This document shows, piece by piece, positions 48,645 through 60,199 of a stretch of DNA of 64,000 nt (positions are counted from its first letter, which is position 1; each line of letters starts with the position of its first letter). The position numbers and the translations under genes are program-made. The notes beneath the pieces were generated by a model. The model saw only the letters and a list, made by a program, of their open reading frames with translations. It ran no database searches and had not been told where the DNA came from. Origin of the DNA: Glandiceps talaboti (lineage: Eukaryota > Hemichordata > Enteropneusta > Spengelidae); the NCBI RefSeq assembly GCF_964340395.1, contig NC_135557.1:12774546-12838545 (forward strand), given 5' to 3'.

Positions 48645-49201
48645 ATCAAGGTGCCAGATAATCTTAGAAACATTTCACTGTTCTTCTTGCTGTTGAGGGA
48701 CCCTCTCAACTCATACCTGCTATTTGTAAATGTTGTCTCCCATTCTATTCAAGTTTGGATCATTCCATTGTATTATAGGTAGGTAGTTACTTAAATGAGG
48801 CGGAAAATGAATCATACCCAATTTTGGTAAATGGAATCACCCACACTATTCAAATTCGGATCATTCCACTCTAATATAGGTAGACAATCAAACAATTGAG
48901 GTGGACATTGTAGATACTATTGTTACCTCTGTCTCTTTCTGTCATTTTATTGATATGAAATTTTCAAACAAACAAAAAATTATTTATAAACCCCTCTGGT
49001 ATTTACTTCACAATTTTTCCAAGCCGTGTAAACTCTTTTCTGAAGGATTGTCTTACGACCAAAAATGTACAGGCAAACATATAATCACACAATCTATGCA
49101 AAAATCTTAGTTGGGATGGATTTTGCTTGATTGGAGATGATTTGGGCTGAAATAGTAATAAAAAAAAGTACAGTAGTTGTAGACACTTGCACTTATCCAT
49201 T

Positions 49202-49625
49202 GCAACTCTTTCCCATGCCTAGTCAGACATAGAATGACGCACAGATATGACCAAATATTGCACAACCCTCAATATGAATATTCATGACAGGACTTGACAT
49301 TAGCTCTAATATGACTAAATATTGTACGACCCTCTATATGAATATTCATGACAGGACTTGACATTAGCTCTAATAAGACCAAATATTGTACGACCCTCCA
49401 TATGAATATTCATGACAGGACTTGACATTAGCTCTAATATGACTAAATATGTACAACCCCAATATGAATATTCATGACAGGACTTGACATTAGCTCTAAT
49501 ATGACCAAATATGTACAACCTCAATATGAATATTCATTACAGGACTGGACATTAGCTCTAATATGACCAAATATGTACAACCCCAATATGAATATTCATG
49601 ACAGGGCCTGACATTAGCTCTAGTC
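49202..49625. repeat. Tandem repeat, about 60-65 bp, six to seven copies
   Basis: Unit: atatgaatattcatgacagg, then acttgacattagctctaata and tgaccaaatattgtacgacc. It lies downstream of the Ala/Pro/Glu-tail stop. Confidence 0.88.
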
Positions 49626-51118
49626 TAATACAAATAGACTAAGAAATGTCATATCAAATTACAATAGTCCAATGCACATAGACTAAAAATGATGCATCAA
49701 AGTTGTAAAATGGTCTGTTCATAGACTAGTGGAAATCAATAAAAAATTGGAGCTGAAAGAGTTTACTTTGCTAAATCTAACTACCAAGCACGGAAGTTAA
49801 ATTCAAGCCCTGCATGAATCATTTTGTGAATGTGACGAACATTTTGAAACATCCTGGAAAATCTTGAGTTGTACAATTATTTATTAATCAAGCCACATGA
49901 ACTAGCTGAGATTTCAGACAGCCTCAAATTACCTGCATGATTAGTTACATCTGGCCACTAGATGGCGCTATATATGCCTGATATTCTGGCAACCCATCAC
50001 TTGACAATCTTTGACTGAAGAAGTTTGTTTTAACTGACCAAAAAGTTCAAGTTGCTCAATCATATTGCATATCATATAATTTTAAAAATTTTATAAACTG
50101 ATTTGCACAACTTTATGAATGGTAAAAATAATTTCAGTTAAAAATATTGATATAAAGTGTGACATAAAGTTGTCAGATTTATTAATATCAAAACCACAGT
50201 CAGATTATGTGTGGAGAAGAGTTGCAATGTTTTCATTTACCGTATGCATAAAACTAGAATATTAAATAATGAATTGTTAAAGCAATAAATGGCGCCCTCT
50301 ATAGGCCAACATTTGATGAGTAGTGCAGTCAGGGTGTGTTTGTAAAAATAAATGTGGATTACCTTGAATATTGTCATTTTCATAGTTATAGAATTAAACT
50401 GAAATAATTTTAGGCATAATATTTTCATCAGCATCACGTTTGATTAACAAATACTTCTTTCGTTGCAATTTTACAGACATTAGACTTGTAAATCTTGATT
50501 TTGAGATGAACTTCATTATTTCATTCAAATATATGTACAGTTTGGTTGATACATAACAAAAAAGTTTAGAATGTTTCATTTTTATGTTTTGATCATCTCT
50601 CAGTTTGAAGTACAATATTATAGTTATTAGTTGAGACTAACCATTACCTTAGATAGATTGAAATTTTCATTTGTTTTTTGTGCGTCACACATTGTTTTGT
50701 GAAAACCCGCAATGACGATTCATTCACTTTATTGTCTTTGACAGTGAAGCACAAACAGTTCTTCACTGTATAGCCATATTTACATCAGTGCAACAATGTA
50801 GAATTGGGTGAAAGTGGAGCAAACTTACCTGAAAAACAAAAGCAATTTAACCTGTGGGCTATAGAGGGCGATACTAATCACTCTGCATTCAACATGAGAA
50901 CAACATAGCTCACCTTGCACTAATGCCAGATAATGTATATATAGTTTAAGTTGCATGTTCATGTAGTTATTACAAGTTTGAAGACTATAAAAAAGACTTT
51001 TACTGGTGCATTTTTACTTCCATTCTACTTATTGTGTTGTACATCTTCTTGTTCACAGTGTATAAATAATAATTAATTCATTATCATTATTGTAATTTTT
51101 TTTCGGCTTTACCATGTA

Positions 51119-51124
51119 AATAAA
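51119..51124 (+). promoter_or_regulatory. Candidate polyadenylation signal, distal
   Basis: AATAAA in the context catgtAATAAAagctgtg followed by T/G-rich sequence (ttatttgttgagtctgtc), a better-formed 3' end than most hexamers here. Use of it would give a 3' UTR of about 2.8 kb. Confidence 0.35.
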
Positions 51125-51443
51125 AGCTGTGAATTTATTTGTTGAGTCTGTCGCTGCACTTCCTTGCTTGGGAATTTGGTGTATACTGTGTAAGTAATTG
51201 GATCGGATGCATTATAGGTGGCAACCATTGGATCACAAGTATCTCATCACTATGCTTGGCATTCATGTATAAATCTAAAACACTAAATTCAAAGATTTAC
51301 CTGAAATGCACACAATATGCTTGAAGTGCGATAGCAAACTGATCGGGTACCTTTTTAAAGAAATAGAAAGTATCAAGCCTAAAAATCAATGTATTTATTA
51401 GACTCCCTAACAATATCAAAAGAAGAAAATGCTAAACTAGTCA

Positions 51444-51722
51444 GATTCTGTCTGCCTTTGGTGTACTTCTATTGATTACTGCACATGCTGTCAATTCACT
51501 TGCATGATTCTTAGTGATAAAACAACTAGCATCTTGGTAACTTACTCTACATTCAAATCTAGACATGTGTTCACCCATTTTTGGAGATTTCCTGCAAAGG
51601 TTTATGGGAAATTTTCAGTGATGACATCACATTTACCATGATCTCTTTGTCTTGGCACTCTACGTATTGGATGAGAGAAGTAATCAATAGAGATGCACGC
51701 AATGCAGAAATAAGTCACTGAC
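51444..51722. mobile_element. Short relative of the 14.2-15.3 kb foldback element
   Basis: It shares gtacttctattgattactgc, gacatgtgttcacccatttt, gcaaaggtttatgggaaatt and aatgcagaaataagtcactg with the larger element, without the tandem amplification. Confidence 0.55.
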
Positions 51723-51806
51723 ATATTAGAATATTAGTCTTAAAACAACAAATCGGGACAAACATTGTAAGTGTTTCAAGATGAAGGACGAATCATGATG
51801 AACCTC

Positions 51807-52134
51807 TTAAAATGTGGCCATATGGATGAAGATTGCATATCTATTTTTGATTTTTAATTTATAAAAAAATCATCATGGCTTCCTACTTGGAAAATCAATG
51901 TCAAACAACATATTCCAAGTCCTTGTTTATAACGCAATACATTGCTAAAGATTAATAAATGTGTAAAGGCTTTGTTATTTTAGGTACAGTTTTTAGCTTT
52001 TTGAAATGAATTGAGTTTCAAACGCCGACTTTGCCAATGTTTTTTCACGTTGAATTTTCAAACAGGAAGTCATAATAAAATTGTTTTATAAATTAAAAAG
52101 CCGAAATAAATATAATCCTCATCCATATGGCCAT
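51807..52134. mobile_element. TTAA-flanked MITE family, copy D
   Basis: Left TTAA-AATGTGGCCATATGGATGA, right aatcctcatccatatggccatta. Same inner structure as copies B and C. It lies between the two 3' ends at 48.3 and 54.3 kb. Confidence 0.7.
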
Positions 52135-54281
52135 TAGCGTTTAACCAAACAGGATTAGCCTTAACAAATGCCCAATCTTTGAAAACCAATCAGGGAGAAC
52201 CTTAAGATTGTAAAAGCTCAAACGTCAAAAATCACAAATGCAACCAAAACTGATTAGCCATCTACATTGTAGTGTTTGATCTTTAATGACCAATCATGAT
52301 GAACCTTGCGTGTGCTTTGTGTTTAAGAGCGAATTGGAATGAGTCTTAGGCCAGGCTATCGACCAGCTATCGATATCAAGAAAAACTCAGTTTCATACAT
52401 CATAAAAACTTATCCCACATATCACATAAAATGAATTATTCTGAATCAAAATTATATATATCCTCAAAATGATATGTTCCAAAATAATATAAATATATGT
52501 CGGATAGGCAGGATGATTATAAATACAATGTATGCATATATTTAGTAGTGTTTACAATTGTTCATTTGATAAATGGTCTACTATATTTTCAAAAGTGTCA
52601 CGCCTTTTTGCCAGTTTCCTATAATACACATATTGCCTGGCTATGAGTACACTATAGTCGAGATTGATTTCTACGAGAGTTGTTTGTAGCAACTATTAAG
52701 CTATTTCCCGCGGCTTAACCACTAGTATAAAGGTGTTTGCGGTGTTTGATGTCTAATAATTGGTATTTAAACCATTTTCTCTCATTGTTGGTTGTCCCCT
52801 GGTTGTCTCAAGGAGACAATGCTTCAGTTACAGCTAGTCCAGCTTTAACGAAATGCCCACCATAGTTGTCATGTATTTGTAACGAATTAAAAGCCAAATT
52901 CAAGATGGTGCCAATATGAATAGAGTTTGTCAGTATAGATGCTGACCATACCAGTTGAAATGGCAGGCCAGTCTATCCTGTAAATGGCGCCAACCCTAAA
53001 CCTTTTTTAAACGTTTAGAACAAAAAGATAAGAAATTCTCTGTCTTCTTGACCTTCATGTACGTCTGTTATCTTTCCCAAGTGATGTCTATACACAATTC
53101 GCCAAACTATCCCATAATTCGAAGGGGTATTCTGATCGACATTTTGTTAGTTCTTGGGTCGAAGCAATATTTAAAAATAAAAACATTTAAAAAGATACAA
53201 TAAAATGAAATGAAATGAAATAAAATATAATCCCGACCTTACCCTAACTTCCCGAGGCCATGCATGTTATCGGAAACACACAGTTTTGTTTTTTGGCCTA
53301 AGCAAAGTAGGTATCGTTAGCAGAAGGTCTAATATAGATGACCCCCCCCCCCCCTTCCAAAAACAAACAAACAAACAAACATAGTTTTTACTTTTTACAT
53401 TATGAGGCCTAACAAAAATAGCTGCAGGTAGGAAAACAATTTTAATTTTTTTTTTGTATGTGTGAATGTCTAGTTCAGGTAGTTATGTTTTCCGTTGTTT
53501 TCCATATGGTCTCTGTGTTATTGGTTTCTTCCAATCAGATGTACAGCCATTACAGATTAGAAAAACAATACTATATTCACTTTTTCTATCGAGACTTCAT
53601 AATTGTCACGTTTTTTTCTCGAATACTTAAAAATGTTTTGGGTCGGCAGTGAAAAACTAGGTGGGGTAGAGTAACCGGAACCAAACAATTATATATTTAA
53701 GCCCGAGTGAAGGTATACACAAACCAAGTGTCAACGACTAACTTAGTAATCGATGTGTTCCCGAAAATGTTACAAATTATTATATTTCATAGAAAACGAT
53801 AGTGAAAGAGTTGACCTTTTGAAAATGTTAACAAATTAAAACTATAAAAATGAAATTTATATTTTATTGTTAAATTTAATTTTTGGCTCGAAAATTATAA
53901 GGATCAGATATTTTATTAACGAGCATCATGAAATCAAGACGACGGATTACTATAACTTAATACCTATATCATATACCCAATATCGTTTCAATGCAGTTCA
54001 ATAGAGAACATGCACAACTAACCCAGGCAATAATTTTCCTTATCACGGCCCAGCATACCTTGCCCAAATATGGCAAATGGCACGCTTATCGATATCCGGT
54101 CGCTTACTATTTTGACGTTTCTGTGAATTAAATATACATTTCACTGCCAATTTATGTGAATATACGATTCAAATGATGATTCTTTAGTGGACAATACATG
54201 GGGTATATGATACATATAAAGTTATCATATGTTATAAAAGTTATCATATGTTTTATGTATAACCATGTCATTACAACAGAG

Positions 54282-54347
54282 ACAAAGGAAAAGAGTGAAG
54301 ATGATGGAGGAGCTAAGGATGAACCTACTGAAGCTGAAACAACTGAG
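54282..54347 (+). CDS. PEX19-like module exon a: acidic segment (22 codons)
   Basis: Donor actgag/gtaaat. The acceptor is either cattacaacag at 54279 or the AG at 54281; the second gives phase 0 and TKEKSEDDGGAKDEPTEAET, then TE. Length, phase and ending (DEPTEAETTE) resemble the upstream cassette exons (EEKPTETE, KKPAETE). This is the main local evidence that the PEX19 module belongs to the IQ-repeat transcription unit. Confidence 0.72.
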
Positions 54348-54444
54348 GTAAATATTGTATTTTCGTTTTTACGTGGTTATTTATTTATCACAATTACTTT
54401 TCACATAAAATATACAATAACCTAGAGTACAGTTCAATTTCCAA

Positions 54445-54545
54445 ATATTAATACAATTATTTTTTTTCCAAATATGGTCATGGATTAATTTATTTTCCAA
54501 ATATGGTCATGAATTCAACTTATTTTCCAAATATGGTTATGAACT
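54445..54545. repeat. Tandem repeat, about 30 bp, three copies
   Basis: Copies of ttttccaaatatggtcatga in the intron between PEX19-like exons a and b. Confidence 0.7.
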
Positions 54546-54652
54546 TTGTCAAAATTTATTTTCGTACAATTTATGCATAATTTCAAAAGGTAACTCTTTA
54601 ACTCTTTATTATTTTTTTAATTGATTATTAGCAATATCTCATTTATCAACAG

Positions 54653-54749
54653 TCTAAAGAAATGGATGATGAACGAGCTGCTAAGATCTTTGGTGTCTTG
54701 AACAGGTTTAAAACTTTCAAGAAACCTAAGAGATCAACTAAAACCAAAG
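54653..54749 (+). CDS. PEX19-like module exon b: basic amphipathic helix
   Basis: Acceptor atttatcaacag, donor accaaag/gtaata, 32 codons plus 1 nt (phase 1). It encodes SKEMDDERAAKIFGVLNRF, then KTFKKPKRSTKTK. The segment KIFGVLNRFKTFKKPKR is basic and amphipathic with hydrophobics spaced like 1-5-8 calmodulin targets. This is not a recognised PEX19 element. Its link to the previous exon is by phase only. Confidence 0.78.
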
Positions 54750-54786
54750 GTAATAACATTATTAATAATGTAGACATCGTGATACA

Positions 54787-54848
54787 TGCATACATACATA
54801 CATACATACATACATACATACATACATACATGCATACATGCATACATG

Positions 54849-54910
<62 letters not shown>
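54787..54910. repeat. (CATA)n then (CA)n microsatellite
   Basis: Begins 38 nt after the PEX19-like exon b donor. Confidence 0.95.
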
Positions 54911-54914
<4 letters not shown>

Positions 54915-55082
54915 AAACACCCACTGTTGTTACCTTTATTCTGCTGATAAAACATACAGTAACTGTACACAGTAAGCAGCTTAATTACGTCACGATATCA
55001 ATGCTGTTAATGAATTAATTAAACACTATTCAACGAGAATGAATATACCTTTACTCATGATTTTTCCTGTGATATTTTCTAG

Positions 55083-55156
55083 GTGGTCTTTCTAAACACA
55101 TGGTAGAGAAGCTTAAAACTTGGGCAACTAAAGCTAAAGAATTGGCAGAGGAGAAC
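55083..55156 (+). CDS. PEX19-like module exon c: Lys/Glu helix
   Basis: Acceptor gatattttctag, donor gagaac/gtaagt. It completes a Gly codon in phase 1 and ends in phase 0. It encodes GLSKHMVEKLKTWATKAKEL, then AEEN. The ending loosely recalls the KELAEEEP helix in the middle of human PEX19, but the match is short. Confidence 0.8.
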
Positions 55157-55400
55157 GTAAGTAGACTCAGCCCAATTGAAGTTACCGTTGGGCTGCTCTG
55201 TTTGCTACTACCAAGCGGTAACCAATGATAAACTGCACTTGCTTTCAGATAGCTAGTAACATTGAATGAATAATTTCTTGCAACATTGTGTCTAAATTGA
55301 ATGAACTAACGTGCTACCATGCAGACCCGGGATGCAGACATCAAACACAAGGTCAAAACAAAGGTGCCCGTGTGTCTACATCTAGTTGTCGTATGTTTAA

Positions 55401-55401
55401 A

Positions 55402-55465
<64 letters not shown>
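55401..55465. repeat. (TTG)n microsatellite
   Basis: About 21 trinucleotide units in the intron between PEX19-like exons c and d. Confidence 0.95.
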
Positions 55466-55466
<1 letters not shown>

Positions 55467-55756
55467 TCATTTAGGACAAAAATGTTGCAAGAGATTGTAA
55501 CCTTGCTATATATCTTAGTGTAGGACATACAGTTTCTTATTGGTTTCTGTTTGGTTTGTATCATACGTAACCGATGCACGGTAACTTGAATCGTGATGCA
55601 TAATTAATTGATTATTTTTCATTACTTCATGTTCTACTTATTCGCTATATACTATAATTGTAAATCATAATTTTTTCTGTAATATCTCTAAACATTGACC
55701 AATTAGCAATTATGAGTATTTAATTTTCTCAATTAAATTATCAGCAAATTAAATAA

Positions 55757-55899
55757 CCAACCAACCAGCCAACCAACTAAACAACCAACCAACCAACCAA
55801 CCAACCAACCAACAGACAGACAGACGGACAGACAGACAGACAGACAGAGAGACACAACAGAAAAACAAACAAACAAACAAACAAACAAACAAACAAACA
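55757..55899. repeat. Compound (CCAA)n-(GACA)n-(AAAC)n microsatellite
   Basis: Three different tetranucleotide arrays back to back. Confidence 0.93.
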
Positions 55900-56150
55900 T
55901 ATTGATTGATGGACATAATTTTAATTTTTTCAATTCGAATATTTTGTAAAACAGTTTAACCCTGAGAATAACATTTCCAAGAGCTCTTCAGCGTGTTGGT
56001 TTGTTATGCCTAAAATGGCTTGGCGAGATTGACATCTCTTCTTTTACAGCTACAAATGTAGTTGAACAATCTGTGAGATTCAAATGAATAGTTTTCTATT
56101 CCATTGATTGCATAGACTTTTTTATTTACTAATATATCACTTGGTTTCAG

Positions 56151-56345
56151 ACTACGGGGTCAAATTTTGTACATGGTATGTTTACCACTATAAGTACAAC
56201 GTATGAAAACGAGGCTGAGAGTGATAATGACAGTGACGTAGAAGAGGAATATCTGGATATGTTTTCTACAGGCTTCATGGGCATGTTTACTATCCTGTTA
56301 TCTAAAGACTTCCTGTACCCAGCATTCAAAGTTCTACATGATTCT
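56151..56345 (+). CDS. PEX19-like module exon d: start of the PEX19 C-terminal fold
   Basis: Acceptor cacttggtttcag, donor gattct/gtaagt, 65 codons, phase 0-0. An acidic stretch (ENEAESDNDSDVEEEYLDMF) is followed by GMFTILLSKDFLYPAFKVLH. The second part aligns with human PEX19 IMQNLLSKDVLYPSLKEIT. The human region between the central helices and this point is longer, so this protein appears shortened there. Confidence 0.9.
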
Positions 56346-56953
56346 GTAAGTTGCATTTGTTAGTTATGCACTACGTCACGTCCAGTCTGCGCATGTCTGT
56401 TACATTCCCATATATGGAAACATTACCGTGCACGAATTATTGACCCCTTGTGATTACAAGATTTCTTGTATACACTTTTTAATTGCAAATTACTTCCCAA
56501 TACATATATGTACAATAACAAAACTTTTGCACTTTCAATTTTTTGAAATTGTTTGGGCCACAAACCTGTGAATGTATTGAGTCACGTGACATGTTCCTTA
56601 CTTTTGTTTTCGTGTTGTTCTTTCTCTTTTTTTTCAAGCAGTAAAATAAATACCAATATCACTTTAAAAACATAATTTTTTGAAATAAAGTCTGATGTTA
56701 TGTTTTTTTGAAATATATTTTCGCTTTTCCTATTACATAATATGATTGTGGTTTATACCAACTGTTAGACTGTAGCTTTTCTCAGCTGAAATGAAGGAAA
56801 AAACACACAGTAAAAAATCACGGCTACTTTATACTTGATAAACGTCAAAGCACACAGCCTAAAGTATTTCACACGAGTATTTCACGGAGCCGTGGGAATC
56901 ACAAAGTAAAAAACAACTAAGAAATGAGACCATGTATTCCCCACATATTGCAG

Positions 56954-57121
56954 TATCCAGAATGGTTGGCGGAGAATAAAGAGAAGTTGCCAGCAGAAGA
57001 TTACGAGAAATATAGACGTCAACAAGAAGCACTTGGTAAAGTTGTTGCTGTGTATGAACAAGATGACGACACAACAGATCCAGAGGAGAGGACTATGGAC
57101 TTACTTGAACTCCTAGAAGGG
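56954..57121 (+). CDS. PEX19-like module exon e: PEX19 core helices
   Basis: Acceptor ccacatattgcag, donor gaaggg/gtacgt, 56 codons, phase 0-0. It begins YPEWLAENKEKLPAEDYEKY, the best-conserved PEX19 block, and ends TMDLLELLEG, equivalent to human VLDLMQQLQDLG. The middle (VVAVYEQDDDTTDPEER) matches the human ICEQFEAETPTDSE region in position and charge. Confidence 0.93.
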
Positions 57122-57332
57122 GTACGTGATATTCTGAAAAAAGTACTCTCAGCCGAAAGTCTATACCTACCTACTCCTCCGATCAAGTTGAAATTATATT
57201 CTCCGACGCATTAAAGTGGCATAAGCTGAGTTTATAAGATTTTAACTAAAATAAAAATACTTACATAAAACATCCATGAAAAACTATTCTAGTATTAGTG
57301 ATCATGTTTATGTGTGCCTTCTATGACATTAT

Positions 57333-57585
57333 AATAGGGAACTTGCAAACCCGCCATGTTGAATGTTGCATCATGGGAAATGTGATAATGAATACCAATC
57401 AATTAGTATTGTAAACAATGTTGATACATTGTTCGTAACCACAAATAATCAATTCATATTTACCCTGACCATTGTGGGAGGTTGATTTTATCAGTAGCTC
57501 CAGATTAGGTATTACAATAACCACAGATAATCCCATAGTCCTTTGCGTCTGAGCATGCTTAGTCTGGATTGCAAGTTCCCTATTG
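57333..57585. mobile_element. TA-flanked MITE family, copy 3
   Basis: Close to the copy at 15713 over its full length, with terminal repeats intact; the right TA has changed to TG. It lies in the intron between PEX19-like exon e and the last exon. Confidence 0.8.
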
Positions 57586-58548
57586 TCTTCTGACTTTGTT
57601 GGAATAGTTGATTGCCTCGTAGGAATTCCTCAGCATTTTTTCCTAAATATAATAAATTACGTCATGTGATCGTTTACAAGTGATATATTAATACCAGGTT
57701 TGAGTTCAATCACTAAAAACTGATGGTTAGGTATGCATCAGTGCATGGGTAGAATACTACGAGTGCATTTTGAATAAGTACCAAAATCTACACCGTAGAA
57801 ACGATAAACTCAGCTTGTGCCCCTTTAACGGTTATCATCAAATTCCCCATAGCAATATTTTTTACATTGTGTTTTGTGATAATTGTTACTGTACACAGTT
57901 GAATTATTATTCATGTATAGTCCTGTTTAATTTTTTAAAGTATGTCTTGTTGCTTGGTAGAGATTGAGATGCATATATATAACATTACCAACGTCACCAA
58001 TTAAAGCTGCACTGGTTGTAACTATAGCATTATTCTGCCAATCAGACAAGCATCAGCATATTCACTGAAAATTCTTGAAATATTAATGGTTATACATACA
58101 TAAAATGTAGAACTAACATGACAAGGTTTCAATTATGTGCTGTTACCAAGGCAACATAAATCTATGATCTAGAAACACGTATAATAACATTGTTGAAAAG
58201 ATTAAATCATTTCAAATAAGATTTTCTTCGAATATTCATCAATATCCCTATTAAGAGAAAAGTTTTGTTAAATATGTAAACAACTTGAATGACATTATCA
58301 TATATGGAAAATGTATTATTAGAGTTCTGAACATATTTTGATGTATGCCCATATTTGGAATATATAAATTGATAATGACCATATATGGTAATCCTGCAGT
58401 ATTAGAAAAAAATATGACCGTATTTGGTAGTGACACTACCAAATATGGCCATGTGTTTCTAATACTAAGAATTGTCTGTCCATATTTGGACATTTTTATG
58501 TTCCTGTACTTAAAGTAACATTATATGGTTTTTTTTTATATTTTGCAG

Positions 58549-58674
58549 CTTGAAGGCAACGGTGAACCCCCAGCAGAGTTGCAATCCAAACAAAGTGCCG
58601 TGGACACAAATTTACAACTTGTCAATAAAACCCTGCCACAGGACGTGCAGAAAGAACAATGTAGTATTCTATAA
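58549..58674 (+). CDS. PEX19-like module last exon with CaaX box
   Basis: Acceptor atattttgcag, 41 codons and TAA. It begins LEGNGEPPAEL, matching the PPKEL element of PEX19, and ends KEQCSIL. C-S-I-L is a CaaX prenylation box; Leu at the end favours geranylgeranylation, whereas vertebrate PEX19 ends in a farnesylated C-L-I-M. The stretch between the two elements is shorter than in human PEX19. Confidence 0.92.
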   Translation, partial: LEGNGEPPAELQSKQSAVDTNLQLVNKTLPQDVQKEQCSIL

Positions 58675-59374
58675 AACTCTTTTGGTAGCAAACAAAAACA
58701 AAGAAAAGAAACAATAAGACAAACGTTTTCTCCAGATATACGATGGTTGGACTACTATTGTGAGAGTACTTACAACCAAACTAAAGTGATTCTAGAGTTC
58801 CAATTAGGCAGCACGGTGTCTCTTACGTCTCACACATGGTGCCTTATTACAAATTACATAATAGTTACAGACAGTGATAGCACGCTAGCATATAAAATGA
58901 TACATTTTATCTCACTGTGAACACAAATCAACATCAATATCAAATGAAGCAAGGAATGATTATACACATAACAGTTTTTTTTGTGTGTCCACAGTTAGGT
59001 CAAATGTAACACTTCAAGTGAGTGTACGCTATCAGTCTCTATACTTTATTTGTATAAATCGTCATAAAAATTGTTCTGTAAGATGTTAAAAACATAATGC
59101 CATATAAACGAAACTCTGTCATCTTTCTGGTTTGATAGTTTACAACCGTGTGGCGACACTACTTCATTTGTAGACTTTTTCTACACAAATATAGTCTTCA
59201 TGACACTTTGTTGAGAGAACTGTAACATTTACTTCAGAGTACAACATTCATAGCCGTCCATAATTCTCATGACGTGCCATGACTTTGATCAAAGATGAAC
59301 ACTATTTAAGTTTTTTTTTTATTAATTTGGTACTTTCCAGGACCAAGAGAAAGGTTAAATTTTCTGTTGATATC

Positions 59375-59380
59375 AATAAA
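59375..59380 (+). promoter_or_regulatory. Candidate polyadenylation signal of the PEX19-like module
   Basis: AATAAA about 700 nt after the stop codon, within AT-rich sequence. Another hexamer occurs near 59822. Not decisive. Confidence 0.35.
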
Positions 59381-59504
59381 TTTGTATAAATTAGAGTATA
59401 TACACATAAGTCTGAATATTCTTCTAACTAACAAAATCTACTGAAATTTGTTTAGAAATAGTTTTACTTGACTGCACTCTTTGCAGTGAATATTTTTTTA
59501 GAAT

Positions 59505-59620
59505 TCCATTAACCCGTACAACGCTATGTCTGTATACATTCAGTCCCTTCCAGGTTCCCAGGCCACGTCTGCATATATGCAGACAAGTTTACACATTTGC
59601 ATAAGCCCAATTTTCATGTT
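59505..59620 (+). repeat. Dispersed repeat, partner at 27420-27560
   Basis: ttcccaggccacgtctgcat and tttacacatttgcataagcc match the earlier copy. It lies in the probable 3' flank of the PEX19-like module. Confidence 0.6.
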
Positions 59621-59940
59621 TGTATGTTTATGTTGATGTGTGAAGAATTCATTATATACTCATTTTGCAGAAAAAAATGTTTTCGTGTAATCAAGACCTT
59701 TGTATGGCAGTTTAACTGATGAAAACTGACATATTGAACAGTTGCTAATTTCTTGATTGACTGACATTTATTGAATGTGTACTTTTAAAAAGATTGTTTT
59801 GATGGTTGAGTACAACGCAGAAATAAATCTATGCATGTCATTTTTAATCGGAAAATAAATATAATTCTAACACTACCTGCAATAAGATGTATTCTATGGT
59901 ACTGAATATATTTCAGTAATTGCACATTAATGTATGATTC

Positions 59941-60031
59941 TACATACATACATACATACATACATACATACATACATACATACATACATGCATGCATACA
60001 TACATACATACATACATACATACATACATAC

Positions 60032-60076
<45 letters not shown>

Positions 60077-60136
60077 TACATACATACATACATACATACA
60101 TACATACATACATACATACATACATACATACATACA
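59941..60136. repeat. (CATA)n / (CA)n compound microsatellite
   Basis: CATA blocks on both sides of a CA block, between the convergent genes. Confidence 0.95.
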
Positions 60137-60199
60137 CACATGGCAACAATAGACATTAATAGAACAATGATGTATACAATAATGTACTTTATTTCACAA

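Larger units (their letters stand above)
48279..54281 (+). other. 3' UTR or intergenic/intronic stretch between the two 3' modules
   Basis: Contains two candidate polyadenylation signals, the 49.2-kb tandem repeat, the short foldback relative, MITE copy D and a C12 homopolymer at about 53343. I searched for a PEX19-like N-terminus here and saw none; the open frames at 51139 and 53458 have no PEX19 features. Confidence 0.6.
54282..58674 (+). other. PEX19-like C-terminal module, six exons; possibly an alternative 3' end of the IQ-repeat gene
   Basis: Six exons joined by canonical splice sites give 241 residues and a stop. The last 110 or so residues match the PEX19 C-terminal domain in order: LLSKDFLYPAFK (human LLSKDVLYPSLK), YPEWLAENKEKLP (human YPEWLQSHRESLP), an ETL/DLLELLE-type helix and a CaaX box. 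Human PEX19 has 299 residues. The N-terminal PEX3-binding segment is not visible here. Known PEX19 binds newly made peroxisomal membrane proteins in the cytosol and delivers them to PEX3. Either a short upstream exon was missed, or the module is spliced to the IQ-repeat gene, with which its first exon shares composition, phase and strand. AATAAA at 59375-59380 is a plausible 3' end. Confidence 0.8.

Noticed and set aside
49315-49524. Repeated 69-codon minus-strand open frame
   Set aside because: Produced by the 60-65-bp tandem repeat; not conserved protein sequence.
54198-54281. ATG upstream of PEX19-like exon a as a true gene start
   Set aside because: An open frame runs from 54198 into the exon, but the lead sequence (MGYMIHIKLSYVIKVIICFM) is intron-like, AT-rich and unlike any PEX19 N-terminus; a splice acceptor just before the acidic part fits better.
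56147-57074. Minus-strand open frames over the PEX19-like exons
   Set aside because: Shadows of plus-strand exons with matching splice sites and clear PEX19 similarity.
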